This document shows positions 1 to 6,842 of a stretch of DNA of 18,548 nucleotides, piece after piece. The position numbers and the translations under genes were made by a program. The notes below the pieces were generated by a model. The model was not told where the DNA came from. It worked only from the letters and a program-made list of their open reading frames with translations, and made no database searches. The DNA comes from Deltaproteobacteria bacterium (GTDB lineage Bacteria; Desulfobacterota; GWC2-55-46). The DNA is taken from contig JACRNN010000035.1 of assembly GCA_016234955.1 (NCBI GenBank), positions 1 to 18,548 of the forward strand, written 5' to 3'. How positions within the stretch are numbered: position 1 is the stretch's first letter; each line of letters begins with the position of its first letter.

Positions 1-1
1 C

Positions 2-490
2 ACGTTCTTCATGGAGTACCAGGACGTCGTCCGCAAGATAGGCGGCGTCATAATAGTCCTGCTCGGCATCCACATCATAGGGATAATAAACCTCAAGATG
101 CTGCAGAGGGACAAGAGGCTCCATTTCTTCAGGGAAAAGCCATCGGGGCTCCTCGGCTCGTTCCTCGTCGGCATAGGTTTCGCGGCCGGCTGGACGCCGT
201 GCATCGGCCCGATACTATCCGCCATATTCGCGGTGGCGGCCACTTCAGGCGACCCGTGGTCCGGCACCGTCCTCTTCATCGCCTACTCCGCCGGGCTCGC
301 CATACCCTTCATCCTTACCTCCTTCGGCATAAACACCTTCCTCAAGCACTTCAACAGACTCAAAAGGCACATGCGCGTCGTATCGATAATCTCCGGCGTA
401 TTTCTTATTTTAACTGGCCTCTTGATATTTTTCAATTCCTTTGCTATTATAACCGGGTACATGGACAGTTTGCTGCCGCGATTCAACTGA
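2..490 (+). CDS. ccdA: CcdA-like thiol-disulfide electron transporter, 3' part (partial)
   Basis: The gene enters from the left edge: the open frame continues upstream of the ATG at 11 (residues TFF precede it), so that Met is internal and only the C-terminal part is seen. CcdA/DsbD-family proteins carry electrons across the inner membrane from cytoplasmic thioredoxin to periplasmic thiol proteins, for example for cytochrome c maturation. Four hydrophobic segments are visible, and one contains the family hallmark GWTPCIGP, whose Cys would be one of the two redox cysteines; the partner Cys would lie upstream of the window. A hydrophilic loop with RLKRHMR precedes the last membrane segment. No thioredoxin domain follows, which favours short CcdA over full DsbD. 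The next gene on the strand is a glutaredoxin-like protein, but 388 bases separate them, so co-transcription is not evident. Confidence 0.85.
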   Translation, partial: TFFMEYQDVVRKIGGVIIVLLGIHIIGIINLKMLQRDKRLHFFREKPSGLLGSFLVGIGFAAGWTPCIGPILSAIFAVAATSGDPWSGTVLFIAYSAGLAIPFILTSFGINTFLKHFNRLKRHMRVVSIISGVFLILTGLLIFFNSFAIITGYMDSLLPRFN

Positions 491-756
491 GCAGGCGTGG
501 TGGAAGGGCGTGTAGGGCGCGGGAGGCGATGGTGTGCTGAGGGGGGGAGGGGCGTCCTGGGCGCGGTAGGCGCCGGGGAGCGTGCGGGGTGTCAGGGGTG
601 GGCTTGTCTGCCGGGGCTTCCTGCCTGCCGAGACGCGACCATTGAGTTGGCGGAGGGGGGCGATGGGGGGCATTAGGGGCGTTGGAGGCAATCCTGCCTG
701 CCGATGTTTCCTGCCCGACGAAGCGTCCATTGTGCCGAGGCTCGGCCCTGCGTCGG
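491..756. other. Non-coding G-rich stretch with diverged direct repeat
   Basis: No convincing gene: the open frames here have unnatural compositions and no ribosome binding sites. The + strand is very G-rich from about 535 to 700, including four G-runs at 575-602 with loops of 7, 5 and 1 bases, a pattern compatible with a G-quadruplex. Two diverged copies of a roughly 40-base unit (about 605-646 and 694-734, each with TTCCTGCC and ending near CCATTG) suggest an old tandem duplication. Confidence 0.5.
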
Positions 757-843
757 TTGCGAAATACCGTCCGCGGCCCGGTCTATACCCGTCGAATTTT
801 GTACACACGGCTCAAAGGTTATTTCGCAATCTTGCGAAATAAC
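757..843 (+). promoter_or_regulatory. Candidate operator: 12-bp palindrome plus a third half-site
   Basis: A perfect inverted repeat occupies 818-843: GTTATTTCGCAA, two spacer bases, then TTGCGAAATAAC. A further copy of the half-site core TTGCGAAATA lies at 757-766. The palindrome ends 35 bases before the ATG of the glutaredoxin-like gene, where a dimeric regulator would bind. No T-tract follows, so it is not a typical terminator. The binding protein is unknown; the operator role is inferred from symmetry, repetition of the half-site and position. Confidence 0.55.
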
Positions 844-878
844 GTGCAATTGCGTGACAAAAACAGAGGGTGGTGCGT

Positions 879-1208
879 ATGAACAAGCTCGTCGTAGAGA
901 TCTATGCGAAAAAGGACTGCTCCTACTGCGAATCCGCGAGGGAGGAGAACTGCGACCTCTGCAAAGAGGTCAAGGCCGTCGTCGGCAGGGTGAATACGGA
1001 CATACCTTTTCAGTGCAAAGAGGTCGACATAAGCACGAGCGAGGAACTTTTAAGACGGTACAAGGGCGATATCCCGACCATCTTCATCAACGGCAAGAAG
1101 GCCTTCAAGTTCAAGATCGACGAGTCGGAGTTCAGGAAGAGGGTAAGGAAAGAGATAATAAGGGCCGGGCTTGAGAGGCTCGGCAAGAAGCGTCAGTACA
1201 GCAGCTGA
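879..1208 (+). CDS. Glutaredoxin-like thioredoxin-fold protein with two CxxC motifs
   Basis: A 109-residue protein with the short glutaredoxin/thioredoxin-like fold (DUF836-like). The sequence opens with a beta strand (VVEIYA) followed by the active-site motif C14-SY-C17, and carries the cis-proline segment GDIPTIFINGK, the typical glutathione/thiol-binding loop. Such proteins exchange electrons with thiols or disulfides in the cytoplasm; no signal peptide is present. The ATG at 879 is chosen over the GTG codons at 870 and 873 because GAGGG (866-870) sits 8 bases before it. Unusually, a second pair C25-DL-C28 lies eight residues after the first, and C46 follows, giving five cysteines in the first half; a metal site or a second redox pair is possible. 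The gene stands alone behind a palindromic operator-like sequence. Substrate unknown. Confidence 0.75.
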   Translation: MNKLVVEIYAKKDCSYCESAREENCDLCKEVKAVVGRVNTDIPFQCKEVDISTSEELLRRYKGDIPTIFINGKKAFKFKIDESEFRKRVRKEIIRAGLERLGKKRQYSS

Positions 1209-1245
1209 CCCTCATTACCTTTAAATAAGCCCCTTTTTGAGATAG

Positions 1246-1316
1246 GCGGCATAAACTGGCCCGTTGCCCTGTTTCCCTTTTAACGATGCATGGGACGGGC
1301 CGCATATATTGCCGCC
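1246..1316. repeat. Long imperfect inverted repeat
   Basis: Outer arms GGCGGC (1246-1251) and GCCGCC (1311-1316) and inner arms GGCCCGT (1258-1264) and ACGGGCC (1295-1301) could fold into one extended stem-loop. It lies 38 bases after the glutaredoxin-like gene and may end its transcript, but no T-tract follows. It may instead be a repeat element. Confidence 0.4.
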
Positions 1317-1490
1317 GGGGCAAGCGGGCAAAGATGGAGAGTCCTCCCTGGCAGTATTGCATTCCGCCCGACCGAGGGGTTTGACGCTGCGGGCTCAGCG
1401 CCTGCGCGCAAAATCCTGTTTTGTTATCCTGTAAAATAATCATCCATACCGTCCATCGGCCCTGCCCCGCGGGCTTTTTCACTCCGTTTA

Positions 1491-1768
1491 GCAGGTTGTT
1501 GAAAAACCCTCGCGTCCGTTCAGGCTGTTCAAAAAGCTCCCGACCCACGCCACTTGGCGTGGGTGCCCCGAAGGCGTCGAGGAGCGAGGAATGAGGCGTA
1601 TTTTGTCCATACGCCGCAGTGACGAGCGCATTCCGCTATTCTGCAAAACAAGCACATATTACCCCTCCGGCGGAAGGATTAAAATTCCCCGATAGCCAAG
1701 CTGCGGGGAGGAGCGAGCTATGCTTGTTCATTGACGACGCCGCAGAGGAGGTTTTTTGAGCGGCCTGC
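1491..1768. mobile_element. Decayed MITE-like element with imperfect terminal inverted repeats
   Basis: The left end GCAGGTTGTTGAAAAACC (1491-1508) is matched, in reverse complement and imperfectly, by the right end near 1749-1768 (GCAGGCCGCTCAAAAAACC on the minus strand). The 278 bases between have no coding potential. They contain a hairpin (CCCACGCCACTTGGCGTGGG, 1544-1563) and a GAGGCGTATTTTG...CATACGCC inverted repeat (about 1591-1617), of a style common in deltaproteobacterial non-autonomous elements. No clear target duplication was found. Element status is inferred from the ends and the lack of genes. Confidence 0.45.
1686..1730 (-). repeat. Copy of the CCCCGC-palindrome repeat (family R1), minus orientation
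   Basis: Read on the minus strand, the segment shows the R1 order: a GAACA..GCATAGC-like leader, then a CCCCGCAGCTTGG / CGGGG palindrome. It is diverged relative to the copies at 8552 and 14077 and lies inside the MITE-like element. Confidence 0.5.
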
Positions 1769-1843
1769 CAAGCCCTCTATCCCGGCGCGGCCAAGACGTG
1801 CAGGGTCGTGCAAGGCTCCGGGGGCTGGAAAAATGCGCTAAAC

Positions 1844-1872
1844 TTGCTTTTTAATTAGAAATTAGTTATATT
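1844..1872 (+). promoter_or_regulatory. Candidate sigma-70 promoter for the DUF4390-ntrYX operon
   Basis: TTGCTT (1844-1849), a 17-base spacer and TATATT (1867-1872) lie in a short AT-rich island inside a GC-rich region, about 150 bases before the first gene. The -10 is good and the -35 is weak. Inferred from sequence only. Confidence 0.35.
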
Positions 1873-2023
1873 TTTTTGGTAGTGTGGGTGTGGCTTTATG
1901 GCCTGCCAACGCGCTGTTTAAGGGCGCTATCCTGTTCCCCGGCACGGTCCTGCGGTACGGGTGTTTTGAAAATGCGTAATGACCGCATGTGCTTTGGCCA
2001 CGGCGCGGGGTCAGCGAGCCAAG

Positions 2024-2635
2024 ATGAGAAGAATTAATATTTTGCCTTTTGAAGCCCCCTTTGTATGGTCCGAGGGGAGCGTCAAGAATATATTGACATG
2101 CCTGGCTACGGCGCTTTTCCTCCTCTATCCGGCGGTCTCGTTCTGCGAGGTCGCCAGGATAGACGAGGTGGTCGTCTCCGCGCCGCCGGCCCTCAAGGTC
2201 TCTTTCAAGGTCAAGGACGCGTTCACGCCGGATATCGAAGAGGCGGTGAGAAGCGGCATCCCGACCTCCTTCAACTTCATCATCGAGCTTAACAGGGTGA
2301 GGCCGCTCTTCTTCAACGAGACCGCCGGCGCATGGGTCTTCAGGCATACCGTCAAGTACGATTCGCTCAAGGACGAATACGAGGTGAGCCTCGACGAGGC
2401 CGACGGCGGCGCTGTAAGGACAAAGGACTTCAGGGAGATGCAGAGGCTGATGACGACGTGCTCCTCGATCCCCCTCATCCCCGGGAGCCTTCTGTCCAGG
2501 GGAGACGGATACGAGCTCAGGATAATGGCGCAGCTGCGCACCGCCGAGCTGCCGTTCATGCTCGATTACGTCCTCTTTTTCATCAGGTTCTGGGACTTCA
2601 AGACCGATTGGTATACCTACAGGTTCACGCTGTAA
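2024..2635 (+). CDS. DUF4390 exported protein, first gene of the ntrYX operon
   Basis: A protein of about 203 residues with the arrangement of the DUF4390 family: an N-terminal hydrophobic segment (residues about 24-38, TCLATALFLLYPAVS), then a beta-rich domain with VSFKVKDAFTPDIEEAVRSGIPTSFNF, WVFRHTVKYD and a C-terminal DYVLFFIRFWDFKTDWYTYRF. The function is unknown; the hydrophobic start suggests export or membrane anchoring. In several Desulfobacterota this family lies directly upstream of ntrY-type kinase genes, as here (20 bases to the ntrY start), so a link to signal sensing by NtrY is a reasonable guess. The start is uncertain: the ATG at 2024 lacks a good ribosome binding site, a longer frame begins at 1979, and a TTG at 2093 behind a GAGGGGAG stretch would give a shorter N-terminus. 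Confidence 0.75.
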   Translation: MRRINILPFEAPFVWSEGSVKNILTCLATALFLLYPAVSFCEVARIDEVVVSAPPALKVSFKVKDAFTPDIEEAVRSGIPTSFNFIIELNRVRPLFFNETAGAWVFRHTVKYDSLKDEYEVSLDEADGGAVRTKDFREMQRLMTTCSSIPLIPGSLLSRGDGYELRIMAQLRTAELPFMLDYVLFFIRFWDFKTDWYTYRFTL

Positions 2636-2655
2636 CCAATTATATCATAATACTT

Positions 2656-4872
2656 ATGAACGATAGAGAGAAGACCGAAGCCGAGCACAAAAGACGCCGC
2701 AGGGAGTTGTACATAATACTCCTGATAGTGCCCGCCATCGTCCTGCTCTCGTACATAGAGACGCACATCTCCAAGATAAGCGGCAACGTGCCGCTGCCGA
2801 CCAACATATTCCTATGGGGGCTGATAAACCTAAACATAATCCTGCTGATACTCCTTATCTTCCTCGTCCTGCGCAATACCGTCAAGCTCTACATAGAGAG
2901 AAAGAGCAAGGCCATGGGCTCAAAGCTCATGACCAAGCTCATATCCTCCTTCGTTATCCTTACCATCGTGCCGACGTTCGTGCTCTTTTTCGTCGTCATA
3001 GGCTTTATCAACAAGAGCATAGACGGGTGGTTCGGCATAAGGGTAGAGGACTCCCTCAAGGAGTCCCTGGAGCTGGCGCAGAACTACTACAGGGACATGA
3101 CGGACAGGGTCACCGCCGGGTCAAGCATCGTCGCCAGGGGCGCGGCGCAGGATCGGCTCTGGGCCGACGCGGACAGGCTCCAGAGTTACATCGACCTCAA
3201 GGTCGAGGAGAACGATTTTTCGACCATAGAGGTCTTCACGCGCGACGGCGGGAGGGCCGCCTACTCCATCTCGGTCAAGACCAATAGGAACATGGTCCCG
3301 GACGCGGCGGCTGAGGTCGTGGGCAAGGCCTTGAAGGGCGAGGCCGCGGGACTTGTGGAGACCTTGAAGTCCGGGGACATCATAAGGGGCGTAACCCCGA
3401 TACTCGGAGACGGCGGCGTGGCGGGGGCCGTTGTGGTGAGCTATTACGTGCCGAAAAGCCTGATAGACAAGATGAAGGACATCTCCGCCGCCTTCGACGG
3501 GTACAAGCAGCTCAAGCTCCTTAAAAATCCGGTCAAGGCCAGTTATTTCTCCATACTCCTTATCATAACCCTTCTTATCGTCTTTTTCTCGATATGGATA
3601 GGCAGGTACATCGCCAAGGGCCTCACGGTCCCCATCAAGGAGCTGGCCGAGGGCACGCACGCGGTTGCGAGCGGCAACTTGAGCTACAGGATAGAAGTCA
3701 AGTCCGACGACGAGATAGGGCTCCTGGTAAATTCCTTCAACAGGATGACCGAGGACCTCGACGCGGGAAAGGCCAAGCTCGAGGCCGCGAACCTCGACCT
3801 GAGGCGCACCAACACGGAGCTTGAACAGCGCAGGCGCTATATAGAAATAGTGCTCGGCAACATCCCCGCGGGAGTCATCTCCATAGACAAGCTCGGAAGG
3901 ATAGTGTCCATCAACAGGGTCGCCGCCGAGATACTCGGCACCGGGGAGAACTTCGCCCTCGGCAGGAACTACCGCGACGTGCTCAGGCCCCACGACAGGG
4001 AGGTCTTCCGCGAGATGATACGCGAGATGAGCGAGATAGGGCTTGAGAACATGGAGAGGCAGATAAGGGTGGACATGAACAACAGCGCCATGACCCTGCT
4101 GGTGAACCTGAACGCGCTCAAGGACGACTCGGGCAATTACCTCGGGACGGTGGCGGTCCTCGACGACCTGACCCACCTCCTGAAGACCCAGAGGATGTTC
4201 GCGTGGAAGGAGGTCGCCAGGAGGATAGCCCACGAGATAAAGAACCCGCTTACGCCGATAAAGCTCTCGGCCCAGAGGCTCAGGAAGAAGTACCTCGACA
4301 GGTTCGGGGACGACGACACGGTATTTGACGGATGCACCGCCACCATCATAAAGCAGGTCGACGAATTGAAGACCCTGGTAAACGAGTTCTCGAGCTTCGC
4401 GAGGATGCCGGCCTCGAGCCCGAGCCCCAACGACTTGAACGAGATAGTCAACGAGACCGTGGCCCTGTACAAGGGCGGGCAGAGGAAGGTCTCCTTCGAG
4501 GCGGCGACCGATTCGAGGCTCCCGGTGCTCGACATAGACAGGGACCAGATTAAGAGGGTCCTCATCAACCTCATAGACAACGCCATATCCGCCGTAGATG
4601 GCGAGGGGGTCATAAGGGTGGAGACGTACTTCGTGGAAGACCTCCAGCTTGCCAGGCTCGAGGTGATAGACAACGGCGCAGGCATCCCGGCCGAGGCCAA
4701 GCAGAAGCTCTTTGAGCCGTACTTCTCCACGAAGAAGTCCGGCACCGGGCTCGGCCTTGCGATAGTGAGCAACATCGTGGCGGACCACAACGGGTACATA
4801 AGGGTAAGGGACAACAGCCCCAGCGGCACGAGGTTCACGATAGAATTCCCGGTAAAGGCAGTGGCTATATGA
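2656..4872 (+). CDS. ntrY: Nitrogen-regulation-type sensor histidine kinase NtrY
   Basis: A 738-residue membrane sensor kinase with the NtrY layout. Membrane segments lie near 17-36, 48-71 and 94-116, then a large extracytoplasmic region to about 298, a fourth segment (299-317), HAMP (about 318-370), PAS (about 390-500), HisKA with phospho-acceptor H526 in AHEIKNPLTPIKLSA, and an HATPase_c domain with N box (LINLIDNAISA), G1 (DNGAGIP), F box (LFEPYFSTK) and G2 (GTGLGLAIV). All catalytic motifs are intact. It should autophosphorylate and pass phosphate to NtrX, whose start overlaps its stop by four bases (ATGA at 4869-4872). In other bacteria NtrYX governs nitrogen metabolism, respiration and envelope responses; the signal here is unknown. 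The ATG at 2656 has no strong Shine-Dalgarno, so translational coupling to the upstream gene is likely. The frame extends upstream within DUF4390, but that part is out-of-frame shadow. Confidence 0.92.
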   Translation: MNDREKTEAEHKRRRRELYIILLIVPAIVLLSYIETHISKISGNVPLPTNIFLWGLINLNIILLILLIFLVLRNTVKLYIERKSKAMGSKLMTKLISSFVILTIVPTFVLFFVVIGFINKSIDGWFGIRVEDSLKESLELAQNYYRDMTDRVTAGSSIVARGAAQDRLWADADRLQSYIDLKVEENDFSTIEVFTRDGGRAAYSISVKTNRNMVPDAAAEVVGKALKGEAAGLVETLKSGDIIRGVTPILGDGGVAGAVVVSYYVPKSLIDKMKDISAAFDGYKQLKLLKNPVKASYFSILLIITLLIVFFSIWIGRYIAKGLTVPIKELAEGTHAVASGNLSYRIEVKSDDEIGLLVNSFNRMTEDLDAGKAKLEAANLDLRRTNTELEQRRRYIEIVLGNIPAGVISIDKLGRIVSINRVAAEILGTGENFALGRNYRDVLRPHDREVFREMIREMSEIGLENMERQIRVDMNNSAMTLLVNLNALKDDSGNYLGTVAVLDDLTHLLKTQRMFAWKEVARRIAHEIKNPLTPIKLSAQRLRKKYLDRFGDDDTVFDGCTATIIKQVDELKTLVNEFSSFARMPASSPSPNDLNEIVNETVALYKGGQRKVSFEAATDSRLPVLDIDRDQIKRVLINLIDNAISAVDGEGVIRVETYFVEDLQLARLEVIDNGAGIPAEAKQKLFEPYFSTKKSGTGLGLAIVSNIVADHNGYIRVRDNSPSGTRFTIEFPVKAVAI

Positions 4873-6239
4873 AAAACCTGCGCGTGATGGTCGTGGACGA
4901 CGAGAAGGACATAAGGGACGCGCTCGCGGGCGTATTCACGGACGAGGGCTACGGCGTCACTACCGCGGGCTCCTCGGAGGAGGCTTTGAGGAGGCTCGAG
5001 TCCGACCCCCCGGACCTCGTGCTCCTTGACATATGGCTTCCGGGGATGGACGGGACGGAGGCATTGAGGGAGATAAAGGCGCGCTACCCCGGCCTCCCGG
5101 TAATCATGATCTCCGGCCACGCCAACATAGAGGCCGCGGTAAAGACCACGAAGCTCGGCGCGTACGACTTCATAGAAAAGCCCCTCTCCCTCGACAAGGT
5201 CATACTCGCGGCTGAACACGCGATAGACCACAGGAGGCTCATCGAGGAGAACGGCAACCTGAGGTCCAGGGCGCTGGCCAGGTTCGCGATAATCGGGGAA
5301 TCCAGGGCCATGCAGGCCCTGAAAAGCGACATCAGGAGGGTGGCCCCGACAAACGGCTGGGTGATTATAACGGGCGAGAACGGCACGGGCAAGGAGCTTG
5401 TGGCAAGGAACATACATCTGCTTTCCAACAGGTCCGGAAAGCCCTTTATCGAGGTGAACTGCGCCGCCATACCGGAGGAGCTCATAGAGAGCGAGCTCTT
5501 CGGCCACGAGAAGGGGGCCTTTACCAGCGCCGTGGCCAAGAAAAAGGGCAAGTTCGACATGGCCGACAAGGGGACCATATTCCTCGACGAGATAGGGGAT
5601 ATGAGCCTTAAGACGCAGGCCAAGATACTGAGGATACTCCAGGAGAAGAGCTTCGAGAGGGTCGGGGGCAACGAGCTTATAACCGTTGACGTGCGCGTGA
5701 TAGCCGCCACCAACAAGAACCTCGCGGAGCAGATAAGCAAGGGGGAGTTCAGGGAAGACCTCTACTACAGGCTGAACGTGATACCATTCCAGGTGCCCGC
5801 GCTCCGTGAGCGGGTCGAGGACATCCCGCTCCTGATAACCCACTTCCTTAACGAGTTCTCGCTTGAGACGGCGGGGGAGCCGCTTGCGCTGACAAAGGAG
5901 GCAATGGAGACCCTCGTCAAATACGCCTGGCCCGGAAACGTAAGGGAGCTTAAGAACCTTATCGAGAGGCTTGTGATAATGACGCCTTCAAACCCCATAA
6001 CCGTTGAGGACATACCTTCATATATCAGGGAGGGGACGCAGGCCCCGCACCACAGGGCCGCCTTCAGCTCCTCGTTGATAAAGGAGGCCCGCAAGGACTT
6101 CGAGCGCGAGTTCATCTTGAGAAAGCTCAAGGAGTTCGGCGGCAATATAGCCAGGACCGCCGAGGCGATAGGCATAGAGAGGAGCCATCTGTACAGGAAG
6201 ATAAGGAGCTACGGCATAGAGCATGAAAACCTCGATTGA
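4869..6239 (+). CDS. ntrX: NtrX sigma-54-type response regulator
   Basis: 456 residues: receiver domain (acidic pocket D10/D11, phospho-acceptor D54, S82, K104), AAA+ domain with Walker A GENGTGKE (169-176) and Walker B GTIFLDE (235-241), and a Fis-type helix-turn-helix at the C-terminus (about 418-450, NIARTAEAIGIERSHLYRKI). It is the partner of NtrY, with a four-base overlap of start and stop codons. The sigma-54 contact loop, normally GAFTGA, reads GAFTSA (216-221; codon AGC). Substitutions in this loop can weaken sigma-54 remodelling, so this NtrX may act partly as a DNA-binding repressor or activator without sigma-54, or may tolerate serine; this is inference. The rest of the AAA+ core (for example FREDLYYRLNV) looks normal. 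Confidence 0.92.
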   Translation: MKNLRVMVVDDEKDIRDALAGVFTDEGYGVTTAGSSEEALRRLESDPPDLVLLDIWLPGMDGTEALREIKARYPGLPVIMISGHANIEAAVKTTKLGAYDFIEKPLSLDKVILAAEHAIDHRRLIEENGNLRSRALARFAIIGESRAMQALKSDIRRVAPTNGWVIITGENGTGKELVARNIHLLSNRSGKPFIEVNCAAIPEELIESELFGHEKGAFTSAVAKKKGKFDMADKGTIFLDEIGDMSLKTQAKILRILQEKSFERVGGNELITVDVRVIAATNKNLAEQISKGEFREDLYYRLNVIPFQVPALRERVEDIPLLITHFLNEFSLETAGEPLALTKEAMETLVKYAWPGNVRELKNLIERLVIMTPSNPITVEDIPSYIREGTQAPHHRAAFSSSLIKEARKDFEREFILRKLKEFGGNIARTAEAIGIERSHLYRKIRSYGIEHENLD

Positions 6240-6290
6240 ATTTCTCCGCGGGCGCACCCCGCACCCAAAAGAGAGCGGATAGACACATAA

Positions 6291-6574
6291 TAGGGCGTCT
6301 CTAAAAATCAGATATTTTTCCCGAGGTCGAGGCGGGGTGCGTGAAACCTCTTAGGACTCAAGACCCGAGGGGTTTCAGAACGCTGAAATAAAAAAGCGGA
6401 GCATATATGGGAATATGTGAGCATTTTTATTCTCTCTTAGGGTCAATACCCCGTAGTTTGCTACGACTATTTAGAACAGATGTTCTTAGGATACCCCGCA
6501 GCTTGCTGCGGGGAGGTTCATTTTCGCCCTAACAAAGGAGATCGGGAAAAAGAGCAATTTTTAGAGGCACCCTA
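6291..6574. mobile_element. MITE-like element, 284 bp, with terminal inverted repeats and ATAA flanks
   Basis: The left end begins TAGGGCGTCTCTAAAAAT and continues to TTTTTCCCGA (to about 6324). The right end, in reverse complement, begins TAGGGTGCCTCTAAAAAT and also runs to TTTTTCCCGA, about 34 bases with a few mismatches and one indel. The direct repeat ATAA flanks the element (6287-6290 and 6575-6578), as expected for a target-site duplication; with the ends trimmed to GGG the duplication can be read as TAATA. The interior has no coding capacity. It includes a strong hairpin (arms 6343-6355 and 6364-6376, GAAACC...GGTTTC) and two R1-like palindromes (6449-6468 decayed, 6494-6513 intact). 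A transposase encoded elsewhere would have moved it. Confidence 0.72.
6494..6513 (+). repeat. R1 palindrome copy nested inside the MITE-like element
   Basis: The perfect palindrome CCCCGCAGCTTGCTGCGGGG (9-bp stem, TT centre), followed by AGGTTCATTTTCG, matches the core and tail of the R1 copy at 14077-14130. A decayed version (CCCCGTAGTTTGCTACG) lies 45 bases upstream. Confidence 0.7.
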
Positions 6575-6713
6575 ATAACGACCCATCTGTGCAACCCACC
6601 TCAGACCATCCATCCCGTCATTGTACAGAGTAGCATTTTTGACATTTCGACGCCCCTATGTTTTATAAAATAAGGGAATGTGCGAAGGTTTAACGTCTTA
6701 TTTAAATATTTTC

Positions 6714-6742
6714 TTGATATTGTTTAAAGTAAATGTTACATT
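6714..6742 (+). promoter_or_regulatory. Candidate sigma-70 promoter of the second response regulator
   Basis: TTGATA (6714-6719), a 17-base spacer and TACATT (6737-6742) lie in the most AT-rich part of the intergenic region, about 100 bases before the chosen start codon. Prediction from sequence only. Confidence 0.35.
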
Positions 6743-6842
6743 GAGCCTATAAAGTTAACAATAGATGTAATAACAGGCATCTCAAACGGACTTCAGCATG
6801 GGACATCTTTCAGAGGGGCCAATAAAAAAGAAGGTGGAGGCT

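Larger units (their letters stand above)
1209..2023. other. Long intergenic region without a gene
   Basis: No protein-like frame with a ribosome binding site was found. From left to right it holds a long imperfect inverted repeat (1246-1316), a decayed MITE-like element (1491-1768) that contains a palindromic repeat copy, an AT-rich candidate promoter (1844-1872), and a leader of about 150 bases before the DUF4390 gene. Confidence 0.6.
6240..6842. other. Intergenic region between ntrX and the second regulator
   Basis: No gene seen. It holds a MITE-like element (6291-6574) with an R1 repeat copy inside, then an AT-rich stretch (about 6630-6790) that looks like the regulatory region of the next gene. 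No obvious ntrX terminator and no sigma-54 -24/-12 element were recognised. Confidence 0.6.

Noticed and set aside
582..1174. Open frames in the G-rich region and overlapping the glutaredoxin-like gene
   Set aside because: Low-complexity composition rich in Arg, Gly and Pro, no ribosome binding site and no recognisable domain.
1350..1366. Sigma-54 promoter (TGGCAG...TTGCA)
   Set aside because: The spacing between the GG and GC elements is three bases too short, and no gene follows closely.
1862..2347. Minus-strand frame of 161 residues across the DUF4390 promoter region
   Set aside because: It runs antisense through the DUF4390 gene, has no domain and no ribosome binding site.
3121..5843. 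Long open frames (over 550 residues) on the minus strand opposite ntrY and ntrX
   Set aside because: They are shadows from GC-rich codon bias; the + strand frames carry full kinase and AAA+ motifs and no ribosome binding sites support the minus frames.
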